Origin: Croceicoccus sp. | GTDB taxonomy: Bacteria; Pseudomonadota; Alphaproteobacteria; Sphingomonadales; Sphingomonadaceae | NCBI GenBank assembly: GCA_029936705.1 | Contig: JAPYSD010000269.1 | Span: 1-5,529, forward strand | Direction of reading: 5' to 3' | Length of the DNA: 5,529 nucleotides | Shown here: in pieces, positions 1 through 5,401 of the stretch | Position numbering within the stretch: the first letter of the stretch is position 1 | Layout: the number at the start of each line of letters is the position of its first letter | Notes under the pieces: generated by a model | What the model was told of the DNA's origin: nothing | What the model saw: only the letters and a program-made list of their open reading frames with translations | Databases searched by the model: none | Made by a program: the position numbers and the translations under genes

Positions 1-32
1 AGACGGCACTTAGAGAACTATAACTCTAAAAC
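1..32. other. AT-rich edge sequence, possible insertion boundary
   Basis: The first 32 bases are strikingly AT-rich, while everything to the right is GC-rich coding DNA. The segment holds an inverted repeat, TTAGAG (10-15) and CTCTAA (24-29), around an 8-base spacer. It coincides with the point where the leftward FAH-family reading frame loses its family resemblance and meets a stop. It could be the terminus of an insertion sequence, another rearrangement junction, or an assembly or contig-end artefact. No transposase, target duplication or known terminal repeat can be recognised in so short a stretch, so the element is not named. Confidence 0.3.
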
Positions 33-218
33 CACCGACGCGCCCGTGCCGCAGCCGCGCGCGGCTGCCTCAAGCGTCTGGCCCGCGGCGATCGCGCGCA
101 GCGCCAGTTCGCGGGTGCTGGTCACGCCATCAAGGAAATTCGCGGTATCATCCTCGGCTAGGATGACGGAGCGCGTGCCGTCGGCCGCGCGATGCTGAAG
201 CAGGCGAAGAAAGGACAT
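18..218 (-). pseudogene. N-terminal fragment of AraD1/GguC-like FAH-family 2-keto-3-deoxy-acid dehydratase, truncated
   Basis: This 66-residue frame resembles, from memory, the start of GguC/AraD1-type proteins of the fumarylacetoacetate hydrolase superfamily: a short LRLLQH strand, a DGTRSVI strand, an FLDGVTST segment, then the ELALRAIAAGQTLEAA helix. Family members are roughly 300-390 residues, so about four fifths is missing, including the whole catalytic domain. The start is well supported by GGGAGAG (227-233 on the minus strand), 8 bases before the ATG. The last family-like residues are near codon 62; the frame then enters AT-rich sequence and stops at 18-20. It lies 67 bases downstream of the aldehyde dehydrogenase gene on the same strand, so the two look like one operon. 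An intact enzyme would dehydrate 2-keto-3-deoxy-pentonate to 2-oxoglutarate semialdehyde, the substrate of its neighbour. The family call is moderate because only the N-terminus is visible. A genuine small protein is less likely. Confidence 0.55.
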
Positions 219-236
219 CTGGTATTCTCTCCCTGT

Positions 237-270
237 CGCGGCGCGCCCCTTGTCGTCGGGACGCGCCGCG
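237..270 (-). other. Intercistronic inverted repeat (hairpin)
   Basis: A perfect 9-base inverted repeat, CGCGGCGCG (237-245) and CGCGCCGCG (262-270), is extended inward after one mismatch by CCC (247-249) and GGG (258-260), leaving an 8-base loop. It lies between the dehydrogenase stop and the ribosome binding site of the FAH-family gene. No T-run follows, so it does not look like a strong intrinsic terminator. It may stabilise the upstream message or tune expression between the two genes, or it may be a chance product of GC-rich DNA. Confidence 0.35.
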
Positions 271-285
271 CGGATGGTGGTCTTG

Positions 286-1815
286 TCAGCCGATGGTCAG
301 CTTGCCGTCGATCAGGCGCGGAACGCCGTCATGCTTGGCATCGTCACGCAGTTCGGGCGGAAGCAGCCCCTGCGCGAAGTTCTGATAGCTGACCGGACGC
401 AGGAACCGGTCGATGGCAAGGCTGCCGACCGATGTCGTGCGCGGATCGGTGGTGGAGGGGAACGGACCGCCGTGCACCATCGCGTGGCAGACCTCGACCC
501 CGGTGGGCCAGCCGTTGACCAGGATGCGCCCGACGCGGCGTTCCAGCACGGGCACAAGGCGCCCGGCAGCGGCCTCGTCCGCCTCGTCCATGTGGAGCGT
601 GGCGGTCAGCTGGCCCTCGACTGCTTCCAGCACCTGCTTCAGCTCGCTCTCGTCATTGCAGCGGACGATGACCGACGACGATCCGAAGACCTCGTGCGCG
701 ATGGCAGGCTCGGCCAGGAACTTCTGGGCCGAGGTCTGGAACAGCGCGGTACCGCCGGTGGTGACGCTGCCTTCCTCGCCCTTGGCCAGCGTGTCGACGC
801 CGGGCAGGCCCGACAGCACTTCAAGCCCCTTGGCATAGGCCGCGGCGATGCCCTTGGTCAGCATGGTCTGCGGCTTGGCTTCGGAAACGCCGCCGGTGGC
901 GGCGGTGATGAAATCCTCGATCCCGTCGCCCTCGATGGCCAGGACCAGGCCGGGATTGGTGCAGAACTGGCCCGCGCCCATCGTCAGCGAACCGACAAAG
1001 GCCGTGCCCAGATCCGAACCGCGCGCCTTCAGCGCGTGCGGCATCAGGATGACGGGATTGATGCTCGACATCTCGGCATAGACCGGGATCGGCACGTCGC
1101 GTTCCTGCGCCAGCTTGGACAGCGCCAGGCCGCCGGCACGCGAACCGGTGAAGCCGACCGCCATGATGCGCGGGTCCTGTACCAGCGCGGCGCCCAGCTC
1201 GTTCGAGGGGCCGGTGAGGTGCTGGAACACGCCCTCGGGCAGGCCGCTGGCCTTGACCGCGCGGCTGATCGCGTCGGCGACAAGGCCGCCGGTGATCGGG
1301 TGGGCGGGATGGCCCTTCACCACGACGGGGCAGCCCGCTGCCAGCGCCGAGGCGGTGTCACCGCCCGCGGTCGAGAAAGCGAGCGGGAAGTTGGACGCGC
1401 CGAAGATCGCCACCGGGCCGACCGGGATCATGCGCAGGCGCAGGTCGGGGCGGGGCAGGGGCTGGCGGTCGGGCATGGCGGGATCGATGCGGATCTGTTC
1501 CCACTGGCCCTTGCGCACGACGTCGGCGAACATCTTCATCTGGCCGCAGGTACGGCCGCGTTCGCCCTCGGCACGGCCCTTGGGCAGGCCGCTTTCGCGC
1601 ATGTAGGCATCGATCAGCGCATCGCCGATGCCCATGATCTCGTCGGCGATTCGCTCGAGGAAAGCGGCGCGGTCCTCGTTGCTGGTCGCGCGATAGGTGT
1701 CGAACGCCGCGTCTGCGGCCTTGCAGGCCGCTGCGACATCCTGGGGCCCATGGACGGTGAGGGGGTCGCCATGAGCTTCGCCGGTTTCGGCTACCACGGA
1801 TCGGAATTCAGTCAT
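286..1815 (-). CDS. 2-oxoglutarate semialdehyde (2,5-dioxovalerate) dehydrogenase, NADP+-type ALDH
   Basis: This 509-residue cytosolic enzyme should oxidise 2-oxoglutarate semialdehyde to 2-oxoglutarate, the last step of oxidative pentose or sugar-acid breakdown. Visible aldehyde dehydrogenase signatures are FGASNFPLAF with the conserved Asn142, the GFTGS cofactor-binding turn at 221-225, the general base Glu248 in YAEMSSINP, the catalytic nucleophile Cys285 in GAGQFCTNPG, and EVFG at 375-378. The ASNFPLAF and GQFCTNPG wording and the long C-terminal tail (HGGPFPSTTDPRTTSVGS, then FLRPVSYQNF) match the KGSADH subgroup rather than general ALDHs, and the length is usual for it. The start is fixed by GGGAGA (1821-1826), 5 bases before the ATG. 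It is the first gene of a leftward operon whose second gene is the truncated FAH-family dehydratase, and it diverges from the GntR regulator across 112 bases. The exact physiological semialdehyde is inferred from family and context. Confidence 0.9.
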   Translation of the reverse strand: MTEFRSVVAETGEAHGDPLTVHGPQDVAAACKAADAAFDTYRATSNEDRAAFLERIADEIMGIGDALIDAYMRESGLPKGRAEGERGRTCGQMKMFADVVRKGQWEQIRIDPAMPDRQPLPRPDLRLRMIPVGPVAIFGASNFPLAFSTAGGDTASALAAGCPVVVKGHPAHPITGGLVADAISRAVKASGLPEGVFQHLTGPSNELGAALVQDPRIMAVGFTGSRAGGLALSKLAQERDVPIPVYAEMSSINPVILMPHALKARGSDLGTAFVGSLTMGAGQFCTNPGLVLAIEGDGIEDFITAATGGVSEAKPQTMLTKGIAAAYAKGLEVLSGLPGVDTLAKGEEGSVTTGGTALFQTSAQKFLAEPAIAHEVFGSSSVIVRCNDESELKQVLEAVEGQLTATLHMDEADEAAAGRLVPVLERRVGRILVNGWPTGVEVCHAMVHGGPFPSTTDPRTTSVGSLAIDRFLRPVSYQNFAQGLLPPELRDDAKHDGVPRLIDGKLTIG

Positions 1816-1826
1816 TTGGATCTCCC

Positions 1827-1843
1827 TATTTACTCCGACATAT
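1827..1843 (-). promoter_or_regulatory. Shared motif, copy 1 (candidate GntR operator)
   Basis: TATTTACTCCGACATAT matches the sequence at 4157-4173 apart from one single-base gap in each copy and one substitution. It begins 12 bases from the dehydrogenase start codon and overlaps the proposed -10 element, a position suited to repression of the leftward operon. Both copies lie in divergent intergenic regions of the same catabolic locus, which suggests a common regulator; the GntR protein encoded beside it is the first candidate. The motif is short and AT-rich, so chance similarity is possible. Confidence 0.35.
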
Positions 1844-1879
1844 TACGGGCACACGATAAACGCAATCTTTGTCGTTCCT

Positions 1880-1893
1880 TCCCGTCGACGGGA
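1880..1893. promoter_or_regulatory. 14-base perfect palindrome upstream of the GntR gene
   Basis: TCCCGTCGACGGGA reads identically on both strands and ends 34 bases before the GTG start of the regulator. Perfect palindromes of this size are typical of dimeric repressor sites, and the position would suit autoregulation. It does not match the FadR-like TGGTnnnACCA consensus, so binding by the GntR protein is only inferred. A chance palindrome in GC-rich DNA is possible. Confidence 0.3.
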
Positions 1894-1927
1894 CTGATAG
1901 GCTCTGCTCCGGAAGGGACGGAATATT

Positions 1928-2683
1928 GTGACAACTGATAACATTGCGAAAGAAGATGACCTCAAGAAGTCATCCAAGGACGTGCGCGGTCCCGGACGGC
2001 GCCTTCATGGCGCGATCGCCCACAAGCTGGGGACCGAGATCTTGTCCGGCAAGTACCAACCGGGAGACATTTTGTCCGGAGAGGTCGCTTTCGCCGAAGA
2101 GCTCAAGGTTTCGCGCAGCGCCTATCGCGAGGCAATCCAGGTCCTGACCGCCAAGGGACTGGTCGCCAGCAGGCCCAAGGCCGGCACCCGCGTGCTGCCG
2201 CGCGACCGCTGGAACCTGCTTGATCCCGAAGTGCTGGGCTGGGCGTTCGCGGGCGATCCCGATGTCGATTTCGTGCGTAGCCTGTTCGAATTGCGCGCCA
2301 TCGTCGAGCCCGCTGCGGCAAGGCTGGCGGCGCAGCGGCGCGACAAGGAGGATCTGAAGCTGATGAAGACGGCGCTGACCGAGATGCGGCGTCACACGCT
2401 GACGACCGATGCCGGGCGCGCGGCCGACCGCGATTTCCACAATGCGATCCTTCAGGCGACGCGCAACGATGCGCTGATGGTGCTGAGCGCCAGCATCGGC
2501 GCGGCGGTGAACTGGACCACCCAGTTCAAGCAGCGGTCGCGCGCGCTGCCACGCAATCCGATCCCCGATCACGCCAAGGTCTATGACGCGATCGCGTCGG
2601 GCGATCCCGATGCGGCGGGCGCGGCGATGAACGTGCTGGTCGACCTGGCGCTCGACGATACGCGCAGCGCGATGGAAGACTGA
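1928..2683 (+). CDS. GntR-family transcriptional regulator, FadR subfamily with FCD domain
   Basis: This 251-residue DNA-binding protein is the likely local regulator of the sugar locus. After a charged N-terminal tail comes the winged helix-turn-helix (about 25-92): LHGAIAHKLGTEILSGKYQPGDIL, the recognition-helix segment VSRSAYREAIQVLTAKGLV, and the wing SRPKAGTRV. An all-helical FCD ligand domain follows (about 113-245), with FELRAIVEPAAARLAA typical of sugar-acid regulators such as DgoR/UxuR relatives. Three of the usual FCD metal ligands are seen (Asp167, His171, His215); the place of the fourth, 22 residues after His215, holds Leu237. The start is a GTG preceded by GGAAGGG 10 bases upstream. 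The gene diverges from the dehydrogenase operon and converges on the transporter gene across a shared terminator. The effector is probably a sugar acid or keto-deoxy intermediate; this is inferred from family and context. Confidence 0.88.
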   Translation: MTTDNIAKEDDLKKSSKDVRGPGRRLHGAIAHKLGTEILSGKYQPGDILSGEVAFAEELKVSRSAYREAIQVLTAKGLVASRPKAGTRVLPRDRWNLLDPEVLGWAFAGDPDVDFVRSLFELRAIVEPAAARLAAQRRDKEDLKLMKTALTEMRRHTLTTDAGRAADRDFHNAILQATRNDALMVLSASIGAAVNWTTQFKQRSRALPRNPIPDHAKVYDAIASGDPDAAGAAMNVLVDLALDDTRSAMED

Positions 2684-2706
2684 CCGCAGCCACCAACGCG
2701 GAATCA

Positions 2707-2738
2707 AAAAGGGCGGCACTGCGAAGTGCCGCCCTTTT
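2707..2738. terminator. Bidirectional intrinsic terminator
   Basis: AAAAGGGCGGCACT (2707-2720) and AGTGCCGCCCTTTT (2725-2738) form a perfect 14-base stem closed by a GCGA tetraloop of the stable GNRA type. A T-run follows the stem on the plus strand, and five As (2706-2710) give a T-run on the minus strand. It lies 23 bases after the regulator stop and 23 bases beyond the transporter stop on the other strand, so it can end both converging transcripts. Confidence 0.92.
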
Positions 2739-2761
2739 CTGTTGTCCGTGCCGCCGCCGCG

Positions 2762-4096
2762 TCAGGCGGTTTCCGCCACCACTTCCGGTTCAGGCAGCGC
2801 CGCGGTCGGCTTGCTGCCCCACAGCGCGTAGAACAGGATGTAAAGCTCGCACACCGCGGTCAGCAGGAACGACAGCTGCAAACCGTAACGGTCGGCCAGC
2901 CATCCCTGCACCACGACCAGCGCGCCGCCCGCGATCGCCATGATCAGCAGGCCCGATCCTTCCTCGGTCAGCGGGCCAAGGCCCTTGATCCCCAGCGTGA
3001 AGATCGTCGGGAACATGATCGAGTGGAACAGACCGACGAGGATCAGCGACCACATCGCGATGGGTCCGGTGGTGAACACCGTGACCAACATCACCACGAA
3101 CGCCGCGACCGAGAACACCGCCAGCACGTTGGCGGCATCAAAGCGCTGCATGATCGCCGATCCGGCGAAGCGCCCGACCATCATGCCCGCCCACAGGAAG
3201 GTGAGGTAGCGGCCTGCTTGCTCATACGTCAGGTTGGCGATGTCGGGCTGGCTGACGAAATTGACGAACAGATTGGCGACGCCGATCTCCGCGATCAGAT
3301 AGATGAAGATCGCGGGCACGCCGAACACCAGGTTGCGGTGTTTCCACAGCGACAGCTTCTTGCGCTCTTCCTTGGAACCGCGCGCATTGGCCGACCCCAT
3401 CGCGGGCAGCGGGAAGCGTGCGATCACGATGGCCAGCACGATCAGCACCGCGGCGACCAGGCCATAGGGCAGGATCACCGATTGCGCATCGGCCAGGCGT
3501 TCCGCCTCGGTCAGGACGGTGCCTGCCTCGACCGTGCCGCCCTTGGACCGGCCCAGGATCAGGTACGCGCCGAACAGCGGCGCCAGCATCGTGCCAGCCG
3601 AATTCATCGCCTGTACCAGGTTCAGGCGCGACGACGCTGTTTCAGGCTTGCCGACGACGGCGACATAGGGATTGGCCGCGACCTGCAGCAGGGTGATGCC
3701 GCAGGCGATGATGAACAGCATGGTCAGCGTGACGCCATAGGACGGCAGGCTGGCCGCCAGCATCATGCCCAGCGAACCCGCCGCCATGACCAGCAGGCCG
3801 ACCACCAGCGACTTCTTGTACCCGATCCGCTCGATCAGCTTGGCCGACGGGATCGACGCCACGAAATAGGCGATGAACCACACCGATTCGATCAAGGTGG
3901 TCTGCGTGTAGTTCAGGTCGAACACGCTGCGCAGATGCGGCAGCAGCGTGTTGTTGATGACGGTGATGAAACCCCACATGAAGAACAGGCTGGCCAGCAA
4001 GGTCAGCGCCGGGCCATAGCGGACCACGGTGCCGTCGGGCGCCAGCGGCGCGCCGTTTGCGGACGTGGGACCTGTGGTAGAGGGATTGGAAGGCAT
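2762..4096 (-). CDS. FucP-type sugar MFS transporter (FHS family)
   Basis: This 444-residue inner-membrane permease probably brings the sugar of the pathway into the cell. After a polar Ser/Thr/Pro/Gly-rich N-terminal tail (about 1-27) come roughly twelve hydrophobic helices with a charged central loop (SKEERKK, about 241-247). FucP/GluP-family signatures are FFMWGFITVINNTLLPHL (38-55), LLQVAANPYV (136-145), SRLNLVQAMNS (156-166) and PTIFTLGIKGLG (363-374). Compared with E. coli FucP as remembered, Asn49 stands at the Asp46 position and Gln138 at the Glu135 position, both proton-coupling residues in FucP, while Glu70 stands where FucP has Gln67. The ATG at 4094-4096 was chosen because AGAGAGGA lies 5 bases upstream; a GTG at 4112-4114 would add six residues but has no ribosome binding site. 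It is divergent from the mutarotase gene. Glucose, galactose or fucose cannot be excluded; a pentose is inferred from context. Confidence 0.87.
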   Translation of the reverse strand: MPSNPSTTGPTSANGAPLAPDGTVVRYGPALTLLASLFFMWGFITVINNTLLPHLRSVFDLNYTQTTLIESVWFIAYFVASIPSAKLIERIGYKKSLVVGLLVMAAGSLGMMLAASLPSYGVTLTMLFIIACGITLLQVAANPYVAVVGKPETASSRLNLVQAMNSAGTMLAPLFGAYLILGRSKGGTVEAGTVLTEAERLADAQSVILPYGLVAAVLIVLAIVIARFPLPAMGSANARGSKEERKKLSLWKHRNLVFGVPAIFIYLIAEIGVANLFVNFVSQPDIANLTYEQAGRYLTFLWAGMMVGRFAGSAIMQRFDAANVLAVFSVAAFVVMLVTVFTTGPIAMWSLILVGLFHSIMFPTIFTLGIKGLGPLTEEGSGLLIMAIAGGALVVVQGWLADRYGLQLSFLLTAVCELYILFYALWGSKPTAALPEPEVVAETA

Positions 4097-4235
4097 CGGT
4101 TTCCTCTCTGTCACTGCGCGACCTGCCCAAAGGTGCGAAGCGGCTTGCGCTTATTCTATTTGTCCGACTATATGCGCGTAATGGCCCCGTCAATGGGGCA
4201 CGGCAACTCCATGCATAATCGGGAGCGTTTTGGGA
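4097..4235. promoter_or_regulatory. Divergent control region between transporter and mutarotase genes
   Basis: This stretch separates two divergent genes. On the plus strand TTGCGC (4145-4150), an 18-base gap and TATATG (4169-4174) form a plausible but weak promoter for the mutarotase-dehydratase operon. On the minus strand TAGAAT (4152-4157) could be a -10 for the transporter, without a clear -35. The ribosome binding sites are AGAGAGGA on the minus strand (4102-4109) and GGGAG (4221-4225) on the plus strand. An imperfect inverted repeat, GCCCC (4184-4188) and GGGGC (4195-4199), falls in the mutarotase leader. Confidence 0.5.
4157..4173 (+). promoter_or_regulatory. Shared motif, copy 2 (candidate GntR operator)
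   Basis: TATTTGTCCGACTATAT is the partner of the sequence at 1827-1843. Its core TTGTCCGACTA is nearly palindromic around the central C (one mismatched pair), as expected for a dimeric regulator. It overlaps the proposed -10 of the mutarotase promoter and lies between the two divergent start codons, so one bound protein could affect both directions. The link to the GntR protein encoded at 1928-2683 is inferred. Confidence 0.38.
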
Positions 4236-5384
4236 ATGAGGAAACTCTGCAGCTTCATGGCCGGATCGGCCATTCTCGCCATCTCCGCCTTCACGGCCCC
4301 GCTGGCCCATGCCGCCGAGGCGGCGCAGACCACCTTCGGCACGCTGGCCGACGGGACCGAGGTGTCGGAGATCACGCTGACGGGTGACAACGGCGTGTCC
4401 GTGTCGATCCTGTCGCTGGGCGCCACGCTGCACGAATTCATGGTCCCCGACCGCGACGGCAAGGTCGAAGATATCGCCGTCAGCTATGAAAAGCTGTCCG
4501 ATTACGCCGAGGCGCCCAATTACTGGGGCGCGACCATCGGCCGCTATGCCAACCGCATCGACGGCGGCAAGTTCACGCTGGACGGCAAGACCTATCAGCT
4601 GACGCAGAACGACGGGCAGAACTCGCTTCACGGCGGGGGCAATGCCTGGGACGTGCGCAACTGGACCGTCGAATCGGTCAAGTCCGGCAAGGTCGCCAGC
4701 GTTCGCTTCTCGCTGCAGAGCCCGGATGGCGAGGCCGGCTATCCCGGTGCGGTGAACGCCGCCGTCACCTATTTCCTCGACGATGCGGGGTCGCTGCGGA
4801 TCGAGTTCGACGCCACGACCAACAAGCCCACGATCATCAACATGACCAACCACGCCCTGTTCAACATGGCGGGCGAGGGGGCGAAGGAAGGCGCGATGGG
4901 CAACGTGCTGACCGTGCCCGCCAGCCACTACACCCCGGTGAACGAGAACCTGATCCCCACCGGCGAACTGCGTGCGGTCGAGGGTTCGGTCTTCGACTTC
5001 CGCGCGGGCAAGCCGCTGCACGACGGGCTGCGCGACGGCACGAACCAGCAGATCGTCTATGGCCGCGGCTTCGATCACAATTTCGCGCTCGACAAGGGCG
5101 TCACGGCAGAGCCCGAGATGGCCGCCCGCCTCGAGGATCCCGCATCGGGCCGCGTGCTGGAAGTGCTGACGACCGAGCCCGGGCTGCAGGTCTATACCGG
5201 CAATTTCCTCGACGGCACGTATATCGGCAAGAACAGCCACGTCTATCGCATGGGCGACGGCATCGCGCTTGAACCGCAGAAGTTTCCCAACGCTCCCAAT
5301 CAACCCGAATTCGCCTCGGCCCGCGTCGATCCCGGCAAGCCCTATCGGCATGTCATGATCTATCGCGTGTCGGTGGACCGCTGA
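4236..5384 (+). CDS. Secreted aldose 1-epimerase (galactose mutarotase family)
   Basis: This 382-residue enzyme interconverts alpha and beta anomers of free aldoses. Residues 1-26 form a signal peptide: Arg2-Lys3, a hydrophobic core (about 9-20) and an AHA cleavage site before Ala27, so it should work in the periplasm. The mature part is a complete GalM beta-sandwich with the substrate-binding motif GRYANRI (102-108), LHGG with His132, the catalytic acid His206 in MTNHALFN, Asp280 in GFDHNF, TEPGLQVYTGNF, and the catalytic base Glu346 in ALEPQKFPNAPNQPEF. The ATG at 4236 was preferred over a TTG at 4230 because GGGAG (4221-4225) is 10 bases before it and it yields a normal signal peptide. It heads a rightward operon with the aldonate dehydratase gene 17 bases downstream, suggesting that it prepares the correct anomer for uptake or for a periplasmic or cytosolic sugar dehydrogenase. 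Substrate preference cannot be read from the sequence. Confidence 0.92.
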   Translation: MRKLCSFMAGSAILAISAFTAPLAHAAEAAQTTFGTLADGTEVSEITLTGDNGVSVSILSLGATLHEFMVPDRDGKVEDIAVSYEKLSDYAEAPNYWGATIGRYANRIDGGKFTLDGKTYQLTQNDGQNSLHGGGNAWDVRNWTVESVKSGKVASVRFSLQSPDGEAGYPGAVNAAVTYFLDDAGSLRIEFDATTNKPTIINMTNHALFNMAGEGAKEGAMGNVLTVPASHYTPVNENLIPTGELRAVEGSVFDFRAGKPLHDGLRDGTNQQIVYGRGFDHNFALDKGVTAEPEMAARLEDPASGRVLEVLTTEPGLQVYTGNFLDGTYIGKNSHVYRMGDGIALEPQKFPNAPNQPEFASARVDPGKPYRHVMIYRVSVDR

Positions 5385-5401
5385 ACCGAGATATCGTTAC
5401 A

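Larger units (their letters stand above)
1816..1927. promoter_or_regulatory. Divergent control region between the dehydrogenase operon and the GntR regulator gene
   Basis: These 112 bases separate two divergently transcribed genes and must hold promoters for both. For the leftward operon a weak pair is visible on the minus strand: TTGCGT (1860-1865), a 17-base gap, then TATGTC (1837-1842). For the regulator no convincing hexamer pair stands out. A ribosome binding site GGAAGGG (1911-1917) lies 10 bases before its GTG start. The region holds a 14-base perfect palindrome at 1880-1893 and a motif at 1827-1843 that recurs in the other divergent region. Control by the adjacent GntR protein is inferred. 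Confidence 0.5.

Noticed and set aside
1..32. CRISPR repeat or tracrRNA-like sequence, because the minus strand begins GTTTTAGAG
   Set aside because: Only one copy is present, there are no spacers and no cas genes in the window, and the resemblance covers few bases. It cannot be supported.
250..1938. Long open frame of 562 codons on the plus strand
   Set aside because: It is antisense to the clearly recognisable aldehyde dehydrogenase, has Arg/Gly/Asp/His-rich composition without family motifs, and runs into the regulator start. Such shadow frames are usual in GC-rich DNA.
1970..2719. Open frame of 249 codons on the minus strand
   Set aside because: It is antisense to the GntR regulator, which has complete winged-helix and FCD motifs; the start lies in the terminator stem.
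4112..4114. GTG start for the transporter
   Set aside because: It has no ribosome binding site, whereas the ATG at 4094-4096 has AGAGAGGA at ideal spacing.
4211..4216. ATG in ATGCAT as an upstream start for the mutarotase
   Set aside because: It is in a different reading frame from the mutarotase, and the good ribosome binding site GGGAG lies after it.
2726..4387. Long open frame of 553 codons on the plus strand
   Set aside because: It is antisense to the transporter, starts inside the terminator hairpin, and is rich in Arg, Gln, His and Asp with no domain. It is a shadow of the transporter gene.
3642..5351. Long open frame of 569 codons on the minus strand
   Set aside because: It crosses the divergent control region and is antisense to the mutarotase and out of frame with the transporter. 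Its product has no recognisable motif.
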